DNA of 64,000 nucleotides from Tessaracoccus antarcticus (GTDB lineage Bacteria; Actinomycetota; Actinomycetes; Propionibacteriales; Propionibacteriaceae): positions 682,001 to 746,000 of the forward strand of contig NZ_REFW01000002.1 in the NCBI RefSeq assembly GCF_003688855.1. The letters are read 5' to 3'. The translations under genes and the position numbers were made by a program. Shown here in pieces: positions 34,500 to 43,538 of this stretch. Under the pieces are notes generated by a model that did no database searches, was not told the origin of the DNA, and saw only the letters and a list, made by a program, of their open reading frames with translations. Position 1 is the first letter of the stretch. Every line of letters starts with the position of its first letter.

Positions 34500-34685
34500 A
34501 TGAAGAAGAACAGCTTGTTTCTCGCGTCAATCATTGGATTGGCTTTATCGGGTGCTGTTCTGATTCTGCTCATTCCTGGTCTGTTCAATTCACCCGGTCA
34601 GGGAACCCTGTGGATGGTTTCCATCATGGGCGTCCTCGTGGTGCTTTTTGCCGTGGGAACGCGGTATTGGAAGACAACCACGTGA
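34500..34685 (+). CDS. Small two-helix membrane protein, 61 residues
   Basis: MKKNSLFLASIIGLALSGAV begins a first hydrophobic helix; a second follows around TLWMVSIMGVLVVLFAVG. A GGAGG ribosome binding site lies 5-6 nt before ATG 34500. Codon use is AT-richer (TTT, TTG, TCA) than neighbouring genes, hinting at different ancestry or weak expression. Unknown function. Confidence 0.6.
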   Translation: MKKNSLFLASIIGLALSGAVLILLIPGLFNSPGQGTLWMVSIMGVLVVLFAVGTRYWKTTT

Positions 34686-34865
34686 CTGCCACGCATGTTC
34701 GTGCGCGAATCCATTGGCACGATCATCCTCGGTGGAGGAGTGATGGAGGATCCATCCACACGGCCATCTGTTCAAAGTGACATAATGTTGCTTATCGGAC
34801 AACGATGGAAGCGGCGATGAGGGCCGTGACGAGGCGTGAGGCCCCCAAGAACAGTTCACGCATCC

Positions 34866-37262
34866 TCACTGCTCGCGGACGACGTCCTCAGCCATCCTGT
34901 CCGGCCGCCAGCCGCGCCACACTGGTTGGCGCAGGCGCCCGGAGGCAGTCCATTCAGCGAAGGTGACCTCGCCGACCAGCAGCGGCTCCACCCAACGGGC
35001 GCCCCGTGCGTCGACCTTGGGAACATCATCAACGGGCGGGCAGTCCGTCTCGATGCCCTCCAGCACCGCCCGCGCCCGGGCCAGCGCCTCGTCGCTGAAT
35101 CCGCTGCCCGCTTTGCCCACGTAGCGCAATTCCCCGTCCTCGTGGACTGCGAGGAGCACCGAGCCCAGCGTTGCCGAGCGGGCACTGTTGCCACTCGACC
35201 ATCCGATCACCACCACCTCCTGGGTGCGGACGTTCTTGAGTTTCACCCACGAGGACGAGCGACGGCCAGCTTCGTAGCGGCTCTGCGCCCTCTTGGCCAC
35301 CACGCCCTCCAGGCCCAGGTCCTGCGACATTGCGATGGCGGCGTCCCGGTTGGTACCCAGTGCTGGTGGCACATGGATGTGGGGGTGTTCCGGGGTGATC
35401 AACTGCTCCAGCAACGCCCGGCGATGCACCCACGGGACGTCCAGGAGGGATGTGCCGTCGAGCCACAGCACATCGAACGCCATGTAGTGGGCGCCGCCCT
35501 GCCGACCGTGGTTCTGGAGAAGCTCGAAGCTCGAGCGCCCCTGCTCGTCCAGCACCACCACTTCCCCATCGATCACCGCATCGTGGCCTGCCAGCGTGTC
35601 CACGAGTTCGCTCAGTTCGGGGTAGGCAGAGGTCAGATCGAGTCCGCCGCGGCTGGTGAGCCGCAGGGCGCCCTTCTGGACGACCGCGATGGCGCGGTAG
35701 CCGTCCCACTTGATCTCGAAGTGCCACTCCCCCGTGCCCACGTCCTCGGGTCGCCCCGCTGTCGCCATCATGGGTGCGATGGAGGGGGCGACGGGGACAT
35801 TGACGTCAGGTGCGTCTACACCCGGTGCGGCCCCTTCGGGGGTGTCCGCCTTGGGTCGTTCTTCCGCAGGATGCCCCGGGTCCGGGTCCGGGTCCATGAG
35901 GTGGATCAGCCAGTTCTTCTTGTCCCCGCCCAGCGCGGTGTGAATGAGTGCGAACTTGTGCGGCTCGCCGCCCAACCCCCCGTCGGGCTGGCCCTGAAGT
36001 GTCGCGATCACCTCCTTGCCGTCGCGCCACTTGTGCTCCACATAGGTGCCTGAATCCCAGATGTCGACGTGACCGCCGCCGTACTGGCCCTTGGGGATGT
36101 CACCAGCGAAGGTGGCGTACTCCATGGGGTGGTCCTCGGTCTGCACGGCCAGGTGGTTCTTGCCAGGGTCCGTGGGTGGCCCCTTGGGCAGCGCCCACGA
36201 CACCAGGACGCCGTCGCGCTCGAGGCGGAAGTCATGGTGCAACCGGCGGGCGTGGTGCTCCTGTATGACGAACTGATGACCGCCTCCCCCGCGTGGGCGG
36301 GCCTCTGGGACTGGTTCGGGGGTGACATTGGCATCGCGCATCGATCGGTAGGTGATGAGGCGATCGTCCCCGCCCAGTACACCGGCCATGGGGTCGCCGT
36401 GGTCCTGAAGGCGTTGCAGGACGTCGGTGAACTCCAGTTGCTGGAGCCCCTGCACGATTTCGTCCCACATTCGGGGGGCGGCCACCGTGGGGTGGGACCG
36501 TCCGCGCAGGGAGTACGGCGCAATAGTGGTCTTGCTGCCGTTGTTCTGGCTCCAGTCCAGCAACACCTTCCCCTCACGGACCGCCTTCTTCATGTCGCTG
36601 ACCACCAGGTCCGGCCGCATCCCCTCCAAGGAGCGCGCCAACTGACGCGCCAGTTCCGACGCAGCATCGCTCGTCAACGTGCCGTCGAGCGGTGCATACA
36701 GGTGAATGCCCTTGCTCCCGGAGGTGACGGGGACGCTTGCCATACCGATGCCGTCGAGCACTTCCCGGATGAGATGGGCGAGTTCCACGCACTGATCCAT
36801 GGTGGCGCCGGGACCGGGATCGAGATCGAGGACGAGCCGGTCAGGATTGGCAGGTGTCCCGTCAGCAGTGAAACGCCACTGCGGCACGTGCATCTCCAAT
36901 GACGCCAATTGGGCGAGCCACACCAGCGTGGCCGCGTCGTCGATGAGAGGGTAGGTTTTGGGTCCGTCGTCGTGTTCCAGCACCGCTGTGTGAACCCAGT
37001 CGGGTGTCGAGCGTGGATCCAACCCCTTGTGGAAGAAGGCGCCGCTCGGTTCAGGGCCGTCGCCGACGCCGTTGGGCCAGCGCTTGCGTGTGGCCGGCCG
37101 GCCCGTGACATAAGGAAGCATCCACGGCGCCACATGGTGGTAGTACGCGATGACCTCGCCCTTCGTGGTCCGCGTTGATGGATAGAGCACCTTGTCAAGG
37201 TTGGTGACCTTCACTCGGTGGCCGTCCACCTCCACCTGGGAGGACGTTGATGCAGAGCCCAC
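34866..37262 (-). CDS. ligD: Multifunctional ATP-dependent DNA ligase LigD
   Basis: 798-residue end-joining enzyme with the actinobacterial order polymerase-phosphoesterase-ligase. The N-terminal primase/polymerase domain (about 1-295) has LVLDLDPGPGA with the metal aspartates and a GSKGIHLYAPL segment. The 3'-phosphoesterase domain (about 325-470) has FVIQEHHARRLHHDFRLE. The ligase domain (about 495-798) has the adenylation motif EIKWDGYRA with K518 as nucleophile, and LEGVVAKRAQS. It seals double-strand breaks together with Ku; no ku gene lies in the window. The start is GTG 37262, 5 nt after the DUF2231 stop. Confidence 0.95.
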   Translation of the reverse strand: MGSASTSSQVEVDGHRVKVTNLDKVLYPSTRTTKGEVIAYYHHVAPWMLPYVTGRPATRKRWPNGVGDGPEPSGAFFHKGLDPRSTPDWVHTAVLEHDDGPKTYPLIDDAATLVWLAQLASLEMHVPQWRFTADGTPANPDRLVLDLDPGPGATMDQCVELAHLIREVLDGIGMASVPVTSGSKGIHLYAPLDGTLTSDAASELARQLARSLEGMRPDLVVSDMKKAVREGKVLLDWSQNNGSKTTIAPYSLRGRSHPTVAAPRMWDEIVQGLQQLEFTDVLQRLQDHGDPMAGVLGGDDRLITYRSMRDANVTPEPVPEARPRGGGGHQFVIQEHHARRLHHDFRLERDGVLVSWALPKGPPTDPGKNHLAVQTEDHPMEYATFAGDIPKGQYGGGHVDIWDSGTYVEHKWRDGKEVIATLQGQPDGGLGGEPHKFALIHTALGGDKKNWLIHLMDPDPDPGHPAEERPKADTPEGAAPGVDAPDVNVPVAPSIAPMMATAGRPEDVGTGEWHFEIKWDGYRAIAVVQKGALRLTSRGGLDLTSAYPELSELVDTLAGHDAVIDGEVVVLDEQGRSSFELLQNHGRQGGAHYMAFDVLWLDGTSLLDVPWVHRRALLEQLITPEHPHIHVPPALGTNRDAAIAMSQDLGLEGVVAKRAQSRYEAGRRSSSWVKLKNVRTQEVVVIGWSSGNSARSATLGSVLLAVHEDGELRYVGKAGSGFSDEALARARAVLEGIETDCPPVDDVPKVDARGARWVEPLLVGEVTFAEWTASGRLRQPVWRGWRPDRMAEDVVREQ

Positions 37263-37267
37263 GCGGA

Positions 37268-37822
37268 TCAGACCGCCTCCTCGTCGCCGTCCTGGGCCAG
37301 GTCCCGGCCGTAGACGAGGTCACCACCAATGAAGCCCGCCACACCGTAGGCGCCTGCCGCACCGAACAGGAATATCCGCGCTGCCCCGTGCGCCCGCATC
37401 AGACGCAGCACGAAGGACAGGAGCGACAGGGTGGTACCCGCCGACGCCGCCATGGCATGTAGTGCACCCACGTGTCGTTGGCGCGTGTCGGGGCGGCCCC
37501 TCGTCCATTCCGCGAGGCCCGTGACAGCCGTCGGGAGCGCTGTGGCGACAGTGATGCCCGAGAGCACCGTGGTGGCGGCCGTGAAGCGTCCCAGCCCCAC
37601 GATCTCGAGCGCCGCGGCACCCATCGTGATTCCAATCGGGAAATGGACCAGCGCGGGGTGGATGGGATGCCCCGTCAGTGACTCCCCCGTCAGTGTGTCG
37701 TACATCTCGCGATGACTCTCCAAGTCATCCGCCACTGGGTCCAGGACGCGGGCCAGCTTCTCCACCAGTGGTTTTCTCGACAACGCGGCCAGTGTGTCGG
37801 TGACGATGCGATACCTCGGCAT
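37268..37822 (-). CDS. DUF2231 membrane protein
   Basis: 184-residue protein. A hydrophilic N-terminus of about 50 residues is followed by TGHPIHPALVHFPIGITMGA, the DUF2231 hallmark with conserved histidines, and four membrane helices. The family is often found with heme or quinone-linked functions, but no activity is established. A GGGGGAG ribosome binding site precedes ATG 37822. It forms an apparent operon with ligD. Confidence 0.82.
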   Translation of the reverse strand: MPRYRIVTDTLAALSRKPLVEKLARVLDPVADDLESHREMYDTLTGESLTGHPIHPALVHFPIGITMGAAALEIVGLGRFTAATTVLSGITVATALPTAVTGLAEWTRGRPDTRQRHVGALHAMAASAGTTLSLLSFVLRLMRAHGAARIFLFGAAGAYGVAGFIGGDLVYGRDLAQDGDEEAV

Positions 37823-37898
37823 GTTCTCCCCCTTGTGCTCGTCCAGCCATCATGCCTTCCTCCCTCCCTGCACGACGGGAATTGGCGCAAGCCGGGAA

Positions 37899-37904
37899 TA
37901 GGCT
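37899..37904 (+). promoter_or_regulatory. Candidate -10 element, leaderless acetyltransferase gene
   Basis: TAGGCT lies 6 nt before ATG 37911. Confidence 0.5.
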
Positions 37905-37910
37905 GAGGTC

Positions 37911-39179
37911 ATGCACGAGCCCTATCGCTATGAGGTCCTGCCCCTTGACACCCCCGACGAGGACCCCCGCTGGGCCGCCTACCTCGACATCTTCGATTTC
38001 GGCTTCCTCGACCGTCGCTCCGCCGACGCCTCCGTGGAGACATACCGGACACATCGCAGGCGGGACCGCGCGACCCTGGGCATGGTCACCACTGTGGGCC
38101 CCGGTCTGGCCGGACGCCAACCCGTCGGCGCGTTCGCGAGCGCACCCTTCACGCTCAACGCGGGCGCCGGCATCGTCGACTGCCTTGTCATCAACACCAT
38201 CGCCGTGAGTCCCAGCCATCGACGGCGCGGGCTCCTCACCGAAATGATGCGGCTCCATATGGGTGACGCCCGCGACCGTGGCCTGGGGTGCGCCGTGTTG
38301 TCCGCCAGCGAGGCGACCATCTACGGCAGATACGGCTTCGGTGTCGCAACCCGGCAAATGGACCTCTCCATCGACACCGCACGGTTCCACGTCCGGGACG
38401 ACGTCGACGTGGCTGAGGGGCACATCGAGTTCGTGCACCCGTTGTTTCTACAGCCACACTTCGATCGCATCACGCTGGCTCACCAGAGCCGCTACCGCGG
38501 GGCCCACGGCCGGGTGCACGGACACTACCTGCTGCACACCGGCGCCTGGGACCGCGCCGACGAGGGACCTTCCCGAAGCCTGCGTGCCGCCGTGCACTTC
38601 GACGCCGACGGTGTGCCCGACGGATTCGCGATCTTCAAGCACAAGGGGTGGGAGAGCTCCCCGGTGACGGCCGAAGTGGTGCAGGTGTGTTCGCCCCATC
38701 CCTCCGTCGACCGCGCACTCTGGCGTTGCCTGGCCAGCATCGACCTCGTGGAGCGGCTCACCTACGGCAGCTCACATCCCGGAGACCCGTTGCCGCTCGC
38801 GCTGAAGGATCCGTGGTCCGTGAAGGTCACGGGCGGTGACGATGCCGTGTGGCTGCGACTGCTCGACCTTGCGGTCGCCACCCGTCAGCGCGGTTTCGAC
38901 GCTGACGGCGACGTCACGTTCAGGGTGATTGACCCCCTCGGCTGGTGTGAGGGCACATGGCGCCTGCGCGCCGACGGTGGCCGCGGCACGGTGGAACGCT
39001 CCGATGCGACGCCTGCAATCACTCTGGGCGTTGATGCGCTGGCTACCCTGTGGCTCGGTGATCGCACGGCGGAGACGCTGGCACTCGCCGGTCGCGTGAC
39101 GGGTGATCCCGATGCCATCCGTGCGTTCTCGCGAGTGTTCGCCACTGATCTTCCTCCCGTCAACCTGGCCCGCTTCTGA
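37911..39179 (+). CDS. Eis-like GNAT N-acetyltransferase
   Basis: 422-residue protein with the Eis three-part plan. The N-terminal GNAT domain (about 1-160) carries the acetyl-CoA loop VSPSHRRRGLLTEMM. A second degenerate GNAT domain follows, then a C-terminal SCP2-like domain (about 310-422). YGRYGFGVAT is the typical Eis segment. Mycobacterial Eis acetylates aminoglycosides and proteins; the substrate here is unknown. The C-terminal carboxylate region used in catalysis (LARF) is present. Confidence 0.88.
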   Translation: MHEPYRYEVLPLDTPDEDPRWAAYLDIFDFGFLDRRSADASVETYRTHRRRDRATLGMVTTVGPGLAGRQPVGAFASAPFTLNAGAGIVDCLVINTIAVSPSHRRRGLLTEMMRLHMGDARDRGLGCAVLSASEATIYGRYGFGVATRQMDLSIDTARFHVRDDVDVAEGHIEFVHPLFLQPHFDRITLAHQSRYRGAHGRVHGHYLLHTGAWDRADEGPSRSLRAAVHFDADGVPDGFAIFKHKGWESSPVTAEVVQVCSPHPSVDRALWRCLASIDLVERLTYGSSHPGDPLPLALKDPWSVKVTGGDDAVWLRLLDLAVATRQRGFDADGDVTFRVIDPLGWCEGTWRLRADGGRGTVERSDATPAITLGVDALATLWLGDRTAETLALAGRVTGDPDAIRAFSRVFATDLPPVNLARF

Positions 39180-39315
39180 CCGCCTGTCGCCGTCCCTTCT
39201 CGGGGGCCGGAAACGCTGGAAAGTTCACGCCCCACGGTGACACAATGAATATTCCTCGCAAGGATCAGTTGTGGGCTGGGAAATGACCCGCCCACTGACG
39301 GGAAGGAGAACCGTC

Positions 39316-39546
39316 ATGGACGCCTGGTTGGCCACATTGACGACGCCAACACCGCAAGAGGGTTTCGAGCTCGCCATCAAGCTGTCCCGCATGGGCGTCA
39401 AGTACACCCAGCCGGACATGGAGGTCCTGAAGCGCCTCCGCCCGGAATACGCCAACGATGCCGACGGTCTCACCGCGGCATCGCACGTTGTCGCGTTGAA
39501 CTTCCAGACCGTGGCTGCCGCCAATGACTACTGGCGCGGCGTCTGA
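39316..39546 (+). CDS. Hypothetical helical protein, 76 residues
   Basis: Small soluble protein (MDAWLATLTTPTPQEGFELA at the start), predicted mostly helical, with no recognised domain. A strong GGAAGGAG ribosome binding site 6 nt before ATG 39316 supports it over the longer frame from 39271. The 136-nt leader contains the palindrome GAATATTC near 39247. It is followed by a hairpin at 39567-39584, so it looks monocistronic. Confidence 0.68.
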   Translation: MDAWLATLTTPTPQEGFELAIKLSRMGVKYTQPDMEVLKRLRPEYANDADGLTAASHVVALNFQTVAAANDYWRGV

Positions 39547-39566
39547 TCAGACTTTTCCGCAGTCCG

Positions 39567-39584
39567 CCACCCCCTCTGGGGTGG
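39567..39584 (+). terminator. Hairpin after the 76-residue gene
   Basis: CCACCCC/GGGGTGG 7-bp stem with a CTCT loop, 20 nt after the stop. Confidence 0.5.
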
Positions 39585-39735
39585 ACCCGCCGGCGACAAT
39601 TCTTCACGGTCGTGAACAGGTGCAGCGCCATGGGCGTGTCGGGTCTCCTTTCTCAAGAATTCGCACCCCGCGAGCGCTACTGTCTAGGTTGTTGAAAATG
39701 CAATCGCCCGTTGAGCGGGCAGAAATGGAGAAATC

Positions 39736-39882
39736 ATGATCACTCTCGGAGTCATCCTGATCATCATCGGCCTTCTCGTGAAGAGCCTGAGCATCCTGTG
39801 GACCATCGGCATCGCCCTGGTCGTCATCGGTCTCATCCTCAACCTCGTCCCGATCGGCGGCAGCCGCCGTCGGGTCTGGTAG
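39736..39882 (+). CDS. Small DUF6131-like membrane protein, 48 residues
   Basis: MITLGVILIIIGLLVKSLSI begins a two-helix hairpin that ends in a basic tail (GGSRRRVW). The pattern matches very short membrane proteins of the DUF6131 type. A GGAG ribosome binding site precedes ATG 39736 and a strong terminator follows the stop, which together make this tiny gene credible. TAGGTT near 39685 may be its -10. Function unknown. Confidence 0.78.
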   Translation: MITLGVILIIIGLLVKSLSILWTIGIALVVIGLILNLVPIGGSRRRVW

Positions 39883-39907
39883 TTCACGACAACACGCAAT
39901 AGAAGAG

Positions 39908-39943
39908 GGTGCCGGTGGGATTTCTCCCACCGGCACCTTTTTT
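39908..39943 (+). terminator. Strong rho-independent terminator
   Basis: GGTGCCGGTGGGA (39908-39920) and TCCCACCGGCACC (39925-39937) form a perfect 13-bp stem with a TTTC loop, followed by six T. Confidence 0.95.
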
Positions 39944-39969
39944 GTTCTTGTCCATTGACGTGGAAACGG

Positions 39970-41004
39970 TCAGGCCGCGAGGGTCACCCCGGCCAGTGCC
40001 ACACCGGTCACCAGCACGGTGGAGACTGCGCCGAGCACCAGCGGCTTGGGGCCGACCTTGATGAGGCTCTTGATCCGCACACCGAGGCCGAGAGCGAACA
40101 TGGCGATCGCGAGAAAGGCCGTCTGCAAGAGCTTGGCGGCGTCGAGTGCGGGGGTGGGAAGGAGGTGGAGCGAAGCCACGGCCACCATGGCGAGGAACCC
40201 CACCACGAACAATGGCACCAGTGGTGGACGTTTGATGGTGGTCCCCCCGGTGGACAGGCGGCGCTGCATGATTCCCAGCACTGCCATGACCGGTGCCAGC
40301 ATGAGCACGCGGGTCAGTTTGACGATCACTGCGCCCTTGAGTGCCCCCCCGCCGATGACGCCGGCGGCAGCCACCACCTGGGCCACCTCGTGAATACTGG
40401 CTCCGGCCCAGAGCCCACCCATTTCAGGGCCGAGGTGCATGACGGCAACCAGCAGGGGCAGCACGGGGATCATGATGGTCCCGAACAGGACCACGAGTGC
40501 GATGCCGGTGGCGACGTCCTCGTCGTCGGCCTCCAGGACCCCGTCGCAGGCCGCCACGGCTGCCGCACCGCAGATGGAGAAGCCGCAGGCGATGAGCAGG
40601 CGCTGCTGTGAGGGGATCCCCATGGCACGGCCAAGAATCACCGTGCCGATGATCCCGACGGTGACCACAACAGCCGCCACGGCCACCATGCCGAGGCCGA
40701 GTTCCAGAAGGTCACCGAGGACCAGTTGTAGACCGAGCAGCACGATGCCCACCCGAAGTATTCGCTTGCCTGCCACAGCCACGCCGGGCGCCATCACCGC
40801 CGGGACGCGCCACATGTTGCCGATGATCGTACCGAGAACGATGGCGAACAGCAGGGCGCTGACCGTGGGTACGAATTGGTTCGCCAGCACGGCTGCTGCT
40901 CCGCCACCGATGCAGAGCAGCAGGCCCGGGTACAGGGCTGTGAGGCGTGTGGGGGCATGAACTCCCTCGACGCCCGTGGCTTCATTCTTCATGGCCTTCG
41001 ACAT
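39970..41004 (-). CDS. YeiH family membrane protein (UPF0324)
   Basis: 344-residue protein with about ten membrane helices. The family signature is visible in ILRVGIVLLGLQL, CGFSICGAAAVAA and WAGASIHEVAQVVAA. YeiH-type proteins are annotated as putative sulfate exporters, on limited evidence. It diverges from a LysR gene, as yeiH does from yeiE in enterobacteria, so it is the probable target of that regulator. Confidence 0.9.
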   Translation of the reverse strand: MSKAMKNEATGVEGVHAPTRLTALYPGLLLCIGGGAAAVLANQFVPTVSALLFAIVLGTIIGNMWRVPAVMAPGVAVAGKRILRVGIVLLGLQLVLGDLLELGLGMVAVAAVVVTVGIIGTVILGRAMGIPSQQRLLIACGFSICGAAAVAACDGVLEADDEDVATGIALVVLFGTIMIPVLPLLVAVMHLGPEMGGLWAGASIHEVAQVVAAAGVIGGGALKGAVIVKLTRVLMLAPVMAVLGIMQRRLSTGGTTIKRPPLVPLFVVGFLAMVAVASLHLLPTPALDAAKLLQTAFLAIAMFALGLGVRIKSLIKVGPKPLVLGAVSTVLVTGVALAGVTLAA

Positions 41005-41059
41005 GCCCCCATTCTCTCCGGGTCGTCATGATCCGGTCATGCGTGTGCTGCATGAGGGT

Positions 41060-41076
41060 CATACAATACTGGTATG
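41060..41076 (+). promoter_or_regulatory. LysR-type box over the LysR gene start
   Basis: CATAC-AATACTG-GTATG is a dyad with the T-N11-A core (T41062, A41074). It covers the TACAAT -10 element (41062-41067), which lies 6 nt before ATG 41074. Binding here would repress the regulator itself and could influence the divergent yeiH. Confidence 0.6.
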
Positions 41077-41973
41077 ACCTGGCCTCTTCTCGCAGATCTG
41101 GAGCTCCTCGTCCGCTCCGACCAACTCGGCTCGTTGTCGGCGGCCGCGCGAGAACTCGGACTCTCACAACCCGAGGCCTCGCGCCGCCTGTCACGCTTGG
41201 AGGGACAGCTTGACCAGCAACTGATGGTGAGGAGCCACACGGGATCGCGTCTCACGAAGGCGGGCGAGTTGGTGGCGGAGTGGTCAAACCAGCTCCTGGA
41301 TCAGGCCACCCAGTGGCAGGCGGGTGTGGCGGCGTTGCATGCCCGGACCAGCACACAGCTCCTGCTCGCTGCATCCCAGACCATCGCGGAATACCTGGCA
41401 CCGCGCTGGTTGGCCGCGTTCCGGACGCTTCATGAGGATGTGGTGGCACGTCTCGAGGTCCACAACTCGGCACACGTGGCCGCACTGGTGGCTTCCGGTG
41501 AGACGGAACTCGGTCTTGTGGAGTCGCCCTCCGTGCCCGCGATGCTGGAATCTGTTTCCATCGGGCGCGATCGACTGGTGGTGGTGGTGGCGCCGGGCCA
41601 CCCGTGGAGCAAGCGTCGCTCCATTCGCATCCAGGATGTGGCAGCAACATCGCTGGTGGTGAGGGAACCGGGGTCAGGGACACGCGAAACCTTGGAACAG
41701 GCACTCGAAGGTCTCCCCTGCACCCCGTCAGCGCTGGAACTTCCCAGCAACGCGGCTGTCCTCTCCGCGGCCGCTGCAGGTGGCGGCCCCGCCGTGGTCA
41801 GTGCTCTGGCGGCGCGCGGAGCCATCGCCGATGGCCGCCTGCTCCGGGTCCCGTTGTCCGGACGCCCCCTGGAACGGGAGTTGCGGGCCGTGTGGAGGCG
41901 CGACATCCCTCTGGGGCACCTTGCCGAGGCGTTCGTGGCAATGTTGCGCACCGATGAGGGCATGGGCCGGTGA
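41074..41973 (+). CDS. LysR family transcriptional regulator
   Basis: 299-residue regulator. The N-terminal winged helix (residues 5-65) includes LSAAARELGLSQPEASRRLS; the effector domain (about 90-290) has the periplasmic-binding-protein fold, with GETELGLVESPSVP and REPGSGTRETLE. It is divergent from the YeiH exporter gene with a 69-nt shared control region. By analogy it senses a small anion, perhaps sulfite or an amino acid; this is inference. ATG 41074 is probably leaderless. Confidence 0.9.
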   Translation: MTWPLLADLELLVRSDQLGSLSAAARELGLSQPEASRRLSRLEGQLDQQLMVRSHTGSRLTKAGELVAEWSNQLLDQATQWQAGVAALHARTSTQLLLAASQTIAEYLAPRWLAAFRTLHEDVVARLEVHNSAHVAALVASGETELGLVESPSVPAMLESVSIGRDRLVVVVAPGHPWSKRRSIRIQDVAATSLVVREPGSGTRETLEQALEGLPCTPSALELPSNAAVLSAAAAGGGPAVVSALAARGAIADGRLLRVPLSGRPLERELRAVWRRDIPLGHLAEAFVAMLRTDEGMGR

Positions 41974-42000
41974 ATCGTCAGGCCGGCGCCTCACCAACGC

Positions 42001-42038
42001 AGAACGGCTTTCCTCGCCGTGCCGAGGAAAGCCGTTCT
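42001..42038. terminator. Bidirectional terminator between lysR and lpd
   Basis: AGAACGGCTTTCCTCG (42001-42016) and CGAGGAAAGCCGTTCT (42023-42038) form a perfect 16-bp stem with a 6-nt loop between convergent genes. Confidence 0.85.
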
Positions 42039-42046
42039 GGTGGTGC

Positions 42047-43447
<1,401 letters not shown>

Positions 43448-43454
43448 GCACAAC

Positions 43455-43460
43455 ACCTTA
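43455..43460 (-). promoter_or_regulatory. Candidate -10 element, leaderless lpd
   Basis: TAAGGT on the minus strand, 7 nt before ATG 43447. Confidence 0.5.
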
Positions 43461-43510
43461 GACCCGCTCCAGAGCAGGCGACACTCAGGACCCAAAGAGC
43501 CACCGGGCTT

Positions 43511-43532
43511 TATCTCAGGTATGAGATATGTT
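43511..43532 (+). promoter_or_regulatory. Palindromic operator and -10 of the HTH-MurA gene
   Basis: TATCTCA-GGTA-TGAGATA (43511-43528) is a perfect 7-bp dyad, 10 nt before the start. It overlaps TATGTT (43527-43532), a -10 candidate 6 nt before ATG 43539. GGAGAG in between could instead be a ribosome binding site. Confidence 0.6.
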
Positions 43533-43538
43533 GGAGAG

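Noticed and set aside
34743..34820. 25-codon frame with a GGAGGAG-like sequence 3 nt before ATG
   Set aside because: Too short and too close a spacing to support without ribosome data; a hairpin follows, but the evidence is insufficient.
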